A stretch of 64,000 bases of DNA from Lonicera japonica (taxonomy: Eukaryota; Streptophyta; Magnoliopsida; Dipsacales; Caprifoliaceae). A model generated the notes under the pieces. That model was not told the origin of the DNA, ran no database searches, and saw nothing but the letters and a program-made list of their open reading frames with translations. Numbering within the stretch: the first letter of the stretch is position 1; every line of letters starts with the position of its first letter. The DNA lies in NCBI GenBank assembly GCA_021464415.1, contig JAKCWG010000186.1, forward strand, positions 1 through 64,000. The letters run 5' to 3'. This document shows, piece by piece, positions 10,501 to 21,481 of the stretch. The position numbers were made by a program, and so were the translations under genes.

Positions 10501-12641
10501 AACACGAAAGTTGTAGAATGATACAAATAATAAACACACACATGAACAAAATTTTAATTGGATAAATAACGGAGGAATTACGATAGCTCAAAGTTAGCTC
10601 GAATTAACGAATCGTAAGGAACCAAAACTTCCTATTTATCAACTAGAATCGATTCGGACCACCCGAATCACCAAAGGATCATTCACATGTATATAAAAGA
10701 GTTAATAATACATAATTAAAATTAATTTAAATACAGGATGCTACACTATGTCCCAACTTTCGGCCCCAATATTTAGAGTCCAAACCTGGGACCGATCATG
10801 GACTAGCACAGCCATGTGTATGTATATATCAAATCATTAAGTATCGAATCCACAAATGAACAATTGTGCCAATTAAATGATATAGCATTTCATACCGAAT
10901 CCATTGACTAGCCAATTAGAATATAAGTAATGAAAAGCCATAATTATCTCAATACATCCATATTTGTATAAATATTATGATTATAACTTACGAAAGAATA
11001 GAATACCAAAATCCATATACTTGGCTCAAATGTACGTTCAATATATATACAGATATTTAGTATATACATATGTATCAAACTTACATTTCCAACTATCATA
11101 TAATAAGACATATGTTGTACATCAAACCAGATTCATCTAGTCTGTCAACTAGCAGCTTGATTAAAATTTAGTTTCCAAACTCATAAATAGGGGAATTCCT
11201 TGGTATAATATCAAATTGGCCCCAAGCCGAACATTAGCCATAATTTATAACTCTTTAACATGATATGAACTTCCCTATATGGTTTTAAAATTGTTTCCAA
11301 ACCAAAAGTGTGTCAAAGACTTGTCTGTCATAGTTACGGACTGGCTTGTTTCAACAATTTTCTTAAATAGTGATATAGTAGTTCAACCACATTAATAATA
11401 TCACAAATATAAGTAAAAATAGCCAAATTATACTATTTATTCCACGTATAACTTTATAGGTATGCATATCATAGTTTTGTGCCGCCATCTTATACGTACA
11501 TAAGGGCTGTGTACTACTTTTCATCAAAATTAACTTATAGTTAGGATTTTTGTGCAACAATCGTACTGAAGTCATATGCAATGCAAATCAACCAAAGAAC
11601 CTTAAGAAAATGCCTCAAACCCCCATGAACATGCAATTTGGGTAAAAACCCCAAGTTTAGTTTGATTTTAGATATGCAATATGTAATAGATTGAAAAAGA
11701 GTTTAGATACTAGTGTTCCCACCTAATTGAAGCTTCCTATTCAAAGATTGACCGATAGATCAAGCCGGATTTAGTTAATCTCGAGCTTTCCCCAAATTAC
11801 TCCAAGCCCTAGCCATGGAAGAAGGTAGAGATGGTGAAGAAGATGATGAAGGTTGAAGATTGATGGATGGAAAGATGATTCGATGATTTAAATGATAAAT
11901 CATGTTTAGGAGTGATCATACTCTCTAAAAAACTCCTAAAATCGCTCCTCAATCGCCCTTTTTAAGCTCTCTAGGTGGATGTACGAGTCATGGAAAAAAT
12001 GAGCTCTGTTTTGCCTATTTATCGTGCTCAGGAGCTCGTCAGTAACTGATCTATCCCATCAGTTTACTAAGGGGTGAAATCTGGCGCACTGTTAGTATTT
12101 TGGTCATAACTTCTTACTCGGAACTCTAATTGAGGTGATCTTTATGTCCACAAAAATATAATTCAAAGATCTGCAACTTCTTAAAAGGAGGTTTCTCCAA
12201 ATTCATGATGGATAATTTCCAAAAATTCTTCAAAGATAGCGCTCTACCATTATGCTTCCGAATTAACAGATTTCGCTAACCGACTTACTTAGCACGATTG
12301 TTTGACCAACGAGTAGCATAATTGGCTTCCGGTCAAAACATGAAAATTTTATAATGGAATAAAATCTAATTTGGGACTCAAACAGGGAGTCAATTGGGTG
12401 TAAAACAAAGGAGTTATAATCTTTCAAGTTTTGCTAAATTCCTTAAGTGGCGTAAAATGAGAATACAAGCTTAACACCTCAATTTCAAACCGTACCACCC
12501 GAAATGCGAAACGATTATCCACGCAGATCTATTTAATGTATTAGAACATATTTGAAGTGTTTGTACCATTGAATTCGCATCGAAACTCAAAATCACTAGT
12601 CAAAGCGAGATTGCACACTCGAACGGGGTTATAACACATGG
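7538..12641 (-). mobile_element. Solo Tekay-like LTR with near-perfect duplication, itself interrupted
   Basis: The LTR runs from tgtgatgcccc at 7543 to ataaca at 12636. Flanks are tatgg (7538-7542) and catgg (12637-12641), a 5-bp duplication with one change. No primer-binding site follows on the left, and gag/protease of another element continues on both sides, so it is a solo LTR. Without the nested LTR 8541-10745 and its duplication it is about 2.9 kb. It is the same family as the LTRs at 448 and 61832: the sequence after 10751 continues the block seen at 62862 onward (tcccaactt, tcatggactagc). Confidence 0.85.
8536..10750 (-). mobile_element. Nested solo LTR, second chromovirus-like family, ctatg duplication
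   Basis: The LTR starts tgtaacaccccc at 8541 and ends gatgctaca at 10745 (2205 bp). The flanks ctatg at 8536-8540 and 10746-10750 are identical. The host LTR resumes seamlessly at 10751. The same family occurs as a solo LTR in the TNL intron at 26141-28032 in the opposite orientation. It includes a (TA)n run at about 8790-8813. Confidence 0.92.
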
Positions 12642-13500
12642 AATTTACATGTGATAAAAATAAGGGATATTGCATATGGTATCTGGCTCTTAGAAAATTC
12701 TTGGTGGCACTTGAGTTTTCTATCACACTATGAATAACTTCAATTACTATAGGTAGTGCTTACTTCTTCTGTATAATGGCCAAATCATCATCTGCTATTT
12801 TCCCTAATCGGCCCTCCTTCCCACCGGAGAAACTGCTTCAAAGTCTTGTAGTTCTAAGTCTTGTGGCCATTGGAACATCAGAGCTTAGCATCCCGAGCAT
12901 TAGGGTTTCTGCCCATTGGCTTACACCACGTGAATAAAGGTTGGCTTTGGATCTTGAACATAATCTTGTGAATCGGTCGTTTAAAGATGGTATTCAAACC
13001 CTTAAATGCTTCAGAGCTTAGTTTACTGTCACTCGTTGATTTTTGTTCTTTCTTATTCTTCTTGGAAGACTTCTCTTATCACTTGTTCGGCACTCTATCT
13101 CTCTTATACTCGGCCCTATTGGCAGCTATGTCATCATCTTCGACCAAAGCAAACTCATCTATTTTGGCTAGGAGGTCATTAAAACTCTTAGGAGGTCTTC
13201 TGGTCAAATCATTATATATGCCATCTTTGTCCCATGGCAATCCATATTTGAAGGTACTAATGGCAAACTTCAGATCATAGTATTCGGCTTTGAGGAATAC
13301 TTCCTAATACTTGAAAGAGTATTCCCTCAATGTTTTATTCTTTTCTTTCCTTAAGTGAGTGAGGGCATTAGGACCCTTCACGGATCATATGTTTAATAAA
13401 TTGAGCGAATTGCTCGGCCAACTCTCTAAAGTTATTAATCTGTCCCCCAGGCTATGTGTAGGTACAATTTTCACCATCCAATATAGACAATGTTTCTCCA
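12637..13500 (-). pseudogene. Tat-type gypsy gag relic, part 1
   Basis: Reading minus from about 13480, short frames match the conserved middle of Tat/gypsy gag proteins: a GLPWDKDGIY segment, a phenylalanine-asparagine-aspartate-leucine-leucine helix (13170-13140), and a FALVEDDDIAAN segment. After frame changes it reaches an IVIEVIHS stretch by 12740-12700. Stops and shifts are frequent. The frame continues to the LTR junction at 12637 and resumes on the other side at 7542 as protease. Confidence 0.5.
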
Positions 13501-13950
13501 TCCTTTCTACATTTTTTCCTCACATGCTTGTGTTTTGTAATTATCACACAATTTCTTTCATCGCCGATCATATAATAAACTCACTGCATTTTTGTTATAA
13601 TAAACTTACTCTTTCTCCCTAAATAAATCATATATGCTAGCATATGAATTTTCATTTTAAAGCACAAAGTCTAACTCGTGTGATTATTCAAATATTCCAA
13701 AGTAGATCGTGCAGTGAATAAGAGGGATACACAAGAATACTCTTATGTGATTGAAATAACATACTACCACTATAAGATCGTTAAACCAGTACATATAATG
13801 TATCTCAAATTAAGCAAAAATATGCACGAAGTCATGGGATATTCAGAAAAGGAAAGATACAGTGACATTGCATGCAAGTACAAAAAAACCTGTTTGGATC
13901 TTTCAAAAGTAATTTAGCAAATTTTGCAAAAAAATCCAAAGAAATATAAA
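13501..13950. other. No gene recognised
   Basis: An AT-rich stretch with only short frames (for example 13714-13917, 67 codons, plus) that match nothing I recognise. It lies between the Tat gag relic and the copia relic and is probably decayed transposon sequence. Confidence 0.5.
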
Positions 13951-15080
13951 AAATTGAATCTAAGGAACGAGCTAAAATACGAGTGATTCTATACGTAAAC
14001 CAAAAATCTTAGCCTTTAGTATCTTAACAGGGACCTAAAGCCAAATCGATGATAATCAGCTGACCTAGCTTAACTAACTACCCAACCAATCCTATACTAT
14101 GCCAACTCCTAAAGCACCTAAGTAGGTGTAATGGTCCCCTTGGGAACCCGAACTTTCATAGTACGTAGAGTCCTAATCTTCCTATGTTCCTTAGATTGTC
14201 TCATCGTAGAATCATCATCAACATCTAAAGCTTTAAGTTCATGGATAATCCTAATAGAGCCGGACACAAGTACCATAAACCCGTACTTCACACCTACGGG
14301 TCTAGGTTTATGTTTAGAGGGAATATATCTAAATGCATGCGGTTCATGCATGGGACCATCGAAATTGAATCTAGTCTTATTCACTTACGTAGGCTTGCTT
14401 TTTATGTTCTTTGCCTCTCTCAAATGACTCTTACAATTACAAAACTCATACCAAAAAGGTTGAGGCTATGTATCCTTATAATTTTCAAAAGCAAGATCAT
14501 GTCAATCATTATTCTCGGATCTCTTTTCAACACCCATTTTAAAAAACAAACTTTGGCCAAACCATTGATTTTCTTTTCAACATTCTTTTAAATTTGGCTT
14601 ATGAGGAGCTTTTATATTTTGACTTTGAAGCATTATGTTCAATGAAACTTGACTTTTACTAGTGGAAGCTACAAAGATGGACTTGGTTTAGATTTTAGTA
14701 TTAAGGTTTGAAAATCCAAGTCATTGTTTGTTGTTTGTTCTTGCCACTTTTCTGATTTAAAAGCATGTTTTTAAGTTTCTTTCAAGTATCCCATTATCAA
14801 TTGTTGAGTTGGGGTCGGAAATCTGCTTTTTAATGCCTTCAAATTTCCACTCATATCCCATTTTTTTTTTTATTTTTTTTAACTAATCTAAGAATTTCTG
14901 ATTTCTCACTTTCAAGTTGCTTTATCTTTTCTAAAAGAGAAATGTTTTTCAATCATAGATTGTTCAAAAAAGTTTTCCGTTATATTGATCACTTCTCTTT
15001 TCTTCGGTTATTCTTAAAGAAGGCTGTTGAGATTTGTGTTCTTAAAAGGAATAACAATTTATGACATAAACTCAAAGCCA
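13951..15080 (-). pseudogene. Decayed copia-type gag relic
   Basis: Reading minus, a coiled-coil-like segment (SLLEKIKQLESEKSEILRLV) lies at 14960-14880, a lysine-rich stretch with a partial zinc knuckle (CNC near 14440) follows, and an 88-codon frame at 14384-14118 ends with KVRVPKGTI. That order (coiled coil, knuckle, VPKGT) is familiar from the gag-to-protease linker of SIRE-like copia elements. Many stops and frameshifts are present. The assignment is tentative. Confidence 0.35.
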
Positions 15081-15104
15081 TAGCTCTGATCCAGGTCTGA
15101 ATAT

Positions 15105-17817
15105 ACAACAACAACAACAACAACAACAACAAGAAGCCTTTATCCCACTAGGTGGGGTCGGCTACATGGATCAAACGACGCCATAGTGGTCTGTCGTGAA
15201 TCATATCTATAGTGAAACCATTCGCCTCTAAATCCTTCTTAATAGTTTCACCTATAGTTTTTCTAGGTCTTCCTCTGCCTCTAACAACTAGGCTTCCCTC
15301 CATATGATCAACTCTCCTTACCATGGCATCTACAGGTCTCCTCCATACATGCCCAAACCATCTAAGTCGAGATTCAACCATCTTTTCTGTAATAGGTGCC
15401 ACCCCAACTCCCTCTCTGATGGTAACATTCCTGATCTTATCTTTCCTAGTCTTGCCACTCATCCATCTCAACATTCTCATCTCAGCTACACTTAGTTTAT
15501 TCTCGTGTTGGCTTTTGACCGCCCAACACTCAGTCCCATACAACATCGCTGGTCTAACCGCGGTACGATAGAATTTTCCTTTTAACTTGAGTGGTACCTT
15601 TTTATCACATAACACACCCGAAGCTTTCCTCCATTTCAACCATCCTGCTTGAATCCGGTGATTTACATCTCCCTCTATCTCCCCATCTTCTTGTATAATG
15701 GATCCAAGATACTTAAACCGAGTGACTTGTGGTATGACATTGTCCCCAACTTTTACCTCTAAGTTAGTAGTGCTCCGCCTTTTACTGAACTTGCACTCCA
15801 TATATTCTGTCTTACTTCTGCTTAAACGAAAGCCATGCGCTTCTAAATTTTGTCTCCAAGTTTCCACCTTCCCATTTAGCTCTTCTCTGGACTCACCCAC
15901 TAGGACAATATCATCTGCAAACAGCATACATCGCGGTGCTGGCTCTTGGATGTGTTCCGTGAGTACATCCAAGAACAAGGTAAACAGATAAGGGCTCAAA
16001 GCTGACCCTTGGTGTAGTCCTATAGTTATAGGAAAATCTTCTGTGGACCCACTATGTGTTCTCACACTAGTCATAGCTCCTTCATACATGTCCTTGATAA
16101 CACGAATATAGGCAATCCTAACCCCTTTCTTCTCTAGGGCTTTCCACAAAATCTCTCTGGGTACCCTATCGTACGCCTTCTCCAAGTCAATGAAAACCAT
16201 GTGTAGGTCCTTTTGATCCCTCCGATATTGCTCCATCAAACGCCGCAACAAGTAAATTGCTTCCATGGTCGACCTTCCGGGCATAAAACCAAATTGATTA
16301 TCTAAAATGCTGGTTTCTTTTCTAAGTCTCCGCTCAATCACCCTTTCCCATAACTTCATAGTATGACTCATGAGTTTAATCCCCCTGTAATTGGCGCAAT
16401 TTTGTATATCCCCCTTATTCTTATAAATCGGGATTAGGGTGCTTCTCCTCCATTCTTCCGGCATCTTCTTTGACCTCAATATCTTGTTGAAAAACCTTGT
16501 GAGCCAACCAATGCCTTTATCACCTAGACCCTTCCAAACCTCAATAGGTATACTATCTGGCCCAACTGCTTTACCACTATCCATTCGTTTCAATGCTTCT
16601 TTCACTTCCTTTTCTTGAATTCTGCGATAAAAGGTGAAATTTTGGTCATCCTCTCGCATGTTCAGCTCATCTCCACATGCTAAAATCTCATAACCTTCAT
16701 TAAATAATTTGTGAAAATAGTTCTTCCATCTCTCTTGTATGTCTTGTTCTTTAACCAGGACATTACCTTCTTCGTCCTTAATGCATCTCACTTGATCCAA
16801 GTCTTTTGTCTTCCTTTCTCGACCCTTAGCAAGTCGGTAAATAGCTTTTTCCCCAGCTTTGGTGCCTAAAGATTGGTATAATCCATCAAAAGCTTTAGTC
16901 CTCGACTCACTCACCGCCTTCTTAGTCTCTTTCTTTGCTTCTTTGTAAGATTCCCAATTTTCCGCATTCTTACATAGAGACCAAGCTTTAAAGCATTTCC
17001 TTTTTACCTTAACTTTATCTTGTACACTATCATCCCACCACCAAGATTCTTTATCCCTAGGTCCACATCCTCTTGATTCACCCAGCGTCTCTTTAGCTAT
17101 CTTCCTGATCCCCTCGGCCGCCTTGTCCCACATATCATTTGCGCTTCCGTTTGCCTCCCAAAACCCTCCCTCCAGCACCTTGTGTTGAAAGATCCTTTGT
17201 TTTTCACCCTTCAAATGCCACCATCTAATCATTGAAACCTTACCTTGGCCCCTTCTCTTCACTTTCCCCTTAACTCGTATATCCATCACAAGGACTCTAT
17301 GTTGGGTAGTCAAGCTCTCTCCAGGTATGACTTTACAGTCCATACAACTCTTTCGATCTCCTTTCCTAAAGAGGAAGAAATCGATTTGAGAGCATGTTGC
17401 CCCACTCTTGTATGTGATGAGGTGCTCCTCCCGCTTCTTAAAACATGTATTGGCAACCATAAGATCATAAGCAGATGAGAAATCAAGGATAGATTTTCCC
17501 TCGGTATTTACCACCCCAATGCCATAACCTCCATGCACCCCTCTATAGTTTTCAGAAGAGCTCCCTACGTGCCCATTCAGATCCCCTCCTAGGAAAATCT
17601 TTTCTCTAAGTGGTATATCCTGGATCAAGCCTTCTAAGTCCTCCCAAAATTTTATCTTGAGGTGTTCTTCACACCCGACTTGAGGTGCATAAGCACTGAT
17701 CACATTAAAAGTGTCCTGCTCCACTACAAATTTTAAGGCTAGGATCCTATCTCCTACCCTCTTTACCTCTACAATGTCCTTCTTCCACCATTTTTCGTGT
17801 GTTGGGAGGAGGAGGGG
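15105..17817 (-). mobile_element. 5'-truncated RTE-type LINE with (TTG)n tail
   Basis: This non-LTR retrotransposon lies on the minus strand. Its 3' end is marked by a trinucleotide tail, read plus as (caa)n at 15105-15131, directly after the ORF end. The endonuclease domain begins in mid-domain at about 17817, so the copy is 5'-truncated, as expected of incomplete target-primed reverse transcription. I could not identify a convincing target-site duplication. Confidence 0.85.
15148..17817 (-). CDS. RTE-clade LINE endonuclease-reverse transcriptase, N-terminally truncated
   Basis: The frame is open from a stop at 17818-17820 to the stop at 15148, with the first methionine at 17724 (858 codons from there). 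It begins in the C-terminal half of an AP-type endonuclease: SAYAPQVG near residue 12, GGDLNGHVG near 45, and the TQHR motif near 142. The reverse transcriptase follows: VGPDSIP near 390, [10 protein letters not shown] near 515, a [13 protein letters not shown] block near 585, and the catalytic FADD near 603 (DNA about 15910). A C-terminal [13 protein letters not shown] segment is typical of plant RTE proteins. Full-length relatives have a complete N-terminal endonuclease, so about the first 100-150 residues are missing. There is no internal stop or frameshift, which points to recent insertion. Without the endonuclease N-terminus it should not transpose on its own. Confidence 0.9.
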   Translation of the reverse strand, partial: PLLLPTHEKWWKKDIVEVKRVGDRILALKFVVEQDTFNVISAYAPQVGCEEHLKIKFWEDLEGLIQDIPLREKIFLGGDLNGHVGSSSENYRGVHGGYGIGVVNTEGKSILDFSSAYDLMVANTCFKKREEHLITYKSGATCSQIDFFLFRKGDRKSCMDCKVIPGESLTTQHRVLVMDIRVKGKVKRRGQGKVSMIRWWHLKGEKQRIFQHKVLEGGFWEANGSANDMWDKAAEGIRKIAKETLGESRGCGPRDKESWWWDDSVQDKVKVKRKCFKAWSLCKNAENWESYKEAKKETKKAVSESRTKAFDGLYQSLGTKAGEKAIYRLAKGRERKTKDLDQVRCIKDEEGNVLVKEQDIQERWKNYFHKLFNEGYEILACGDELNMREDDQNFTFYRRIQEKEVKEALKRMDSGKAVGPDSIPIEVWKGLGDKGIGWLTRFFNKILRSKKMPEEWRRSTLIPIYKNKGDIQNCANYRGIKLMSHTMKLWERVIERRLRKETSILDNQFGFMPGRSTMEAIYLLRRLMEQYRRDQKDLHMVFIDLEKAYDRVPREILWKALEKKGVRIAYIRVIKDMYEGAMTSVRTHSGSTEDFPITIGLHQGSALSPYLFTLFLDVLTEHIQEPAPRCMLFADDIVLVGESREELNGKVETWRQNLEAHGFRLSRSKTEYMECKFSKRRSTTNLEVKVGDNVIPQVTRFKYLGSIIQEDGEIEGDVNHRIQAGWLKWRKASGVLCDKKVPLKLKGKFYRTAVRPAMLYGTECWAVKSQHENKLSVAEMRMLRWMSGKTRKDKIRNVTIREGVGVAPITEKMVESRLRWFGHVWRRPVDAMVRRVDHMEGSLVVRGRGRPRKTIGETIKKDLEANGFTIDMIHDRPLWRRLIHVADPT

Positions 17818-17829
17818 TTATCTATGAAC

Positions 17830-18830
17830 CAAAAACAGGCAAATCGTGCCCCGAATTTTGAGACGTGATTTAATTTATTTTAATAAATAGGTGAAATTTT
17901 AATATAAAATTAGGAATTACCGACATCCAAATTATAAGAATAAAAATTTATTCATAAGAACAAAAGATACATAAGATTTTAAAAATACATTGGTTAGAGA
18001 ATATATATGCGTCCCATCCCCTAAATATAATCAAAGAATAATTACAAGTAATGATACACAAATATTCAAATACATATATATATATATATAGTAAATAACA
18101 CTGCTACAATTCCACTGTTTCACTGCTCAAGATCGAACGCTATCAAATCTGCAAAAAAAAATAAAAATAAATCTGGCTGGGGGTTTTGAACTACATAGCT
18201 CATCAGTATGTTCCTCGACAATATATAAGCTCTACTCCAAATCATAAATAACTGGAATATAATAATACAAAACCATGATAAAAAAATATTCACACAAACT
18301 TTATTGGAATAAAAAAATGGAAATCTAGTGGAAACTCAACAAGGTATATGTCCCCTACCTCAAATTGATGATGAAAATAAATCGCGCGTTCAAGCCTTTT
18401 GTATTTTTTTTCCTCCTACTATTCTCTTCTTTTCTCTTTTCTTTTCTTTTTCCGTTCTTTCTCTGGGTTTGTATTTCTGTTTTTTCTTTCCACTTTTCTT
18501 TTTCTTCTCTCTTATTTCTTAATTTTGTTCTTCTTCACACTTTTTTGATTGCTATTAACAAAACAAACTTGTATATATATTAGTTAGGTGTAATATTCTA
18601 TACTATACTAAAACATCAAGTATATGTAAAATCCAAACTCAAAATAGTAGCGCAATCAAACAAATATGGCAACAAGAGATAATATCTACAAAATGGTCAA
18701 CCAATCAAAGTCAAATTTCGTAATAAATCAAATCCTAAATTATCTAACCTTCCTTTTCTAATTATTTATTTTTCTCAAAATAAATCAATATCATCTTTGG
18801 AAATATGGGATTTTACACATATGTGATACT
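17830..18830. repeat. Probable decayed LTR of a chromovirus-like family
   Basis: The stretch starts near gtgccccgaattt and includes a ccctacctcaa segment at about 18352 that resembles one in the LTR 8541-10745 (9938 onward). A (TA)n run lies at 18073-18090 and a long pyrimidine tract at 18395-18545. No boundaries or duplication could be defined. Confidence 0.3.
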
Positions 18831-19883
18831 TTTTAATGACTGGTCAACAATCTCTTCCCTCTCATTGCCATATTCGAACTCAGCTAAATCCTATAAACCC
18901 CTTTTTGTGCACCAGCTCCAATCCAATTCTCGGAAAAAGTTAAGTTGGCGTACAATTTGAAGCTACCCAAAAACACTGCATTCATGAAGGCCAACAAAAA
19001 TAGGATTGAAAAAATGTCGTTATAAAGGAAAAGTAAAATAGAAAAACAAAGAAATCTTCAATAGAGCAAACCTTGTTATTCCCTGAAGTGTCAATGAGGA
19101 AATCCAAACAATAAAAAAAACCTAAAAAAGTAAAAAAATTACTACTTGAAAAAATTTACTACCCACGATAAATTATTTCTACATAGCATGAAACCGAAGT
19201 TGCTATTTGTTGGAGGAAAACTCACCTTGACTATATCCCTTTTAGGTTCTGGCAGCATCAACAATTCATTTCATCTCCATTTGTGGAAACTTTCCTGGCT
19301 CCAATTACAGGAGGAAACTAACTACCAAAAAAAAAAAAGAGTAATTATAAGTTCTAGCTAGCAACCATGACAATATATGACCCTTTTAGTAAACTACTTT
19401 TTAAATTAATTAGGTAGTTTTTTATTGTCCATTGTAGTGAAGTAAACGCGCATCTTCCCAAAGAACCAATATATTGAAGTGAACAAAGATATCCAGTCAA
19501 GAACGAAAATCAAAGATTTTCTGATAGCCTGATGAATATCCGATCCAAAAATACTTTAACATTTTTAGATATTGCATCTTATTATTAGATTAAATCATAG
19601 GCCAGTGTGACTTAAATTCTTAAACAACCCCTTTAGTTTTACAGAATAAAATGCACATTCTCAGTTTAAATAAGAAATTCATAAATTAAACTGCCATTTG
19701 AAAGTATATGACCAAAAGAAAATGAACAAACAAGACATTACCATTTTTGATCTTGAAGTTAATTATACCAACAACACCTCGGGTAATCACGAGATTCTAG
19801 AGCAAATCAGAAAAAGGGAAGACAATTAAAAAGCCAAGATATCAATTGAATATATATAGGAAACATTAAATGAAATGTAGAGT
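18831..19883. other. Downstream flank of the TNL gene; no gene recognised
   Basis: AT-rich sequence without a supported coding region. Reading minus it lies 3' of the LRR remnants, so it may hold the original 3' UTR and terminator. I see no clear polyadenylation site choice. Confidence 0.4.
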
Positions 19884-20857
19884 TTAGATATACCATATCC
19901 TTCATGTACCCCTCGTCTAACATAAATATATCCTTATCCTTGAAAGCTGGGAATACATTTGAGTATCGAGTGTTTCGCATCTGGAAATGAACAAGTCCCC
20001 AAAGGATTCCAAATTCTCAAGTCCCTGGATCTCAGTTAGTTTCTCATAGCCAGAAGCAACTATTAATTCTAATTTCCTAAGATTTGAAAAATCAAGTAGG
20101 GTTTCAATCGAGTTGTAGTCATCAATGTTCAAATATTCCAAGGATTTTAGTTCTTCAAGCCCCGGGATACTAGTTAGCTTCTCACAGTTTTGGACACATA
20201 ATGGTTTTTAGCCTTTTAGTTTTGAGAGATCCGATAATGTTTCTATGAATTTGCAATTAATAACCCATGCCCAACAATTCCAAGGATTCCCATCTCTCTA
20301 GTCCATGAATCTCGATTAGCGTGGGACAAAATCGAATGCTCAATCTATTCAACCTTTTCAAGTTCATCACACCAAAACACTCTTTTTATGCGTATGCACT
20401 ATGCACTCACTCATATCCAAAACCTCTAAAGATTTCAATCCACTTAGGCCTCGAATCTCAGTTAGTATCACTCCAGAAGCATGCATATAATTCTTTTAAC
20501 CTTTTTAAGTTTGACAAATCTGGTAATCTTTCTAAGGACTTGTAAGACCTCATGCACAATAGTTCCAATTCCTCTAATTTGTCTAGCCCTAGAATATCAG
20601 TTATTAGATCACAGTCCTTGACTTTCGGTTCTTTTAAATTTGTTAACCTGGATAGACCCGGCAGTGTTTTTCAGTGAATGACAGCATGTTGTATCCAAGT
20701 ATCTCAAGGATTCCAATTCTTCGACACCGTCAAGACTACATAGTTTGAAACAATATTTTACCACTAACCTCTCTAAATTCGAAAATGTGGATAAGAAAGG
20801 GACTCTCTTTAAGTATTTGCACCAAGAGAGATCTAGAACTTTCAACTTTTTGGACAT
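19884..20857 (-). pseudogene. TNL exon 4: LRR array with frameshifts
   Basis: After acceptor tttttacag at 20858 the frame opens MSKKLKVLDLSWC and continues with LRRs (LERLVVKYC, LESLRYLDT) to about 20675. A run of five T on the plus strand (20667-20671) then puts the frame out by one, and the shifted frame stops at 20609. LRR-like peptides resume in another frame (LDKLEELEL, LSNLKRLKEL near 20590-20490), break again near 20480, and a last clean LRR frame runs 20141-19917 (FSNLRKLELIV, LENLESFGDLFI). Repeat spacing of about 60-70 bases is kept, so the damage looks like point indels in a once-intact array. Confidence 0.75.
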
Positions 20858-20974
20858 CTGTAAAAAGTAAAACATGGAGAAAAAAAAAGAGTCAATTTTC
20901 AAAGAGAATACATTTATAATAAGAATATGATGATGATGATGAAACCATTGAAACAAAAAGAGATCTAGATAGAC
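20858..20974 (-). other. TNL intron 3 (117 nt, open in frame)
   Basis: This intron has gt...ag borders between LRR exons. Its length is a multiple of three and it holds no in-frame stop, so the unspliced frame reads straight through from exon 3 to exon 4, adding 39 residues including a histidine run. Retention would therefore not truncate the protein. Confidence 0.65.
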
Positions 20975-21481
20975 CTGAATCTGATACCAGAGGTCCGAGT
21001 CCTCCATGATATCACTTGATGATAGATCGAGAATAACAAGATTACTCAAGTGAAGATTAGTTGGCATAATTGATTTCAATGAGCAATTTCTCCACTGAAG
21101 CCATCTTAAATTTGGAAGACATTGCTCAAAATCACCGTACAGAGTATCCAGAGCATCCAGAGTAAGATACCTTAGATGTGGTAGCCTAAGGAACTTTTCT
21201 CCAACAAGCTGGCGTGATTTAAGATGCCTTGGATGTGGTAGCCTAAGAAACTTTTCTTCTACAAGGTGGCGTGATTTATCATGCACCTGAACATCGTCAA
21301 AATTTTCTTCGAAATCCACCCATTCCAAGTCATTAATGTGCTCCCAATGTCGTCCTCCCAATAAATTACGGTCAAAATCGTTCTCCAAATATCCAACAAA
21401 TATAGGGTCAGGGTCAAGGTCAAGGTCAGGGTCGACGTCAAGGCTAGGGTCAAGGCAAAGGGCTTTAACCTTTTCTGTTCC
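20975..21481 (-). CDS. TNL exon 3: NB-LRR linker and first LRRs
   Basis: Acceptor tttgtag ends at 21482 and the exon starts GTEKVKALCLD, a standard opening of the TNL linker exon, in phase 0. An aspartate-proline-rich stretch follows (21450-21405), built from a hexamer-like gaccct/gacctt repeat. Leucine-rich repeats then appear (LPHLRYLTLD, LPNLRWLQW, LSNLVILDLS). The exon ends at cag/gtctat (20975/20974) after 507 bases (169 codons). It includes a 57-bp in-frame direct duplication (21164-21220 and 21221-21277). Confidence 0.82.

Noticed and set aside
14131..14591. Plus-strand frames of about 100 codons opposite the copia relic
   Set aside because: The minus frame fits the copia gag-protease linker better; the plus frames have no motif.
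15304..17478. Plus-strand frames over the LINE
   Set aside because: They are antisense shadows of the intact minus-strand RT frame.
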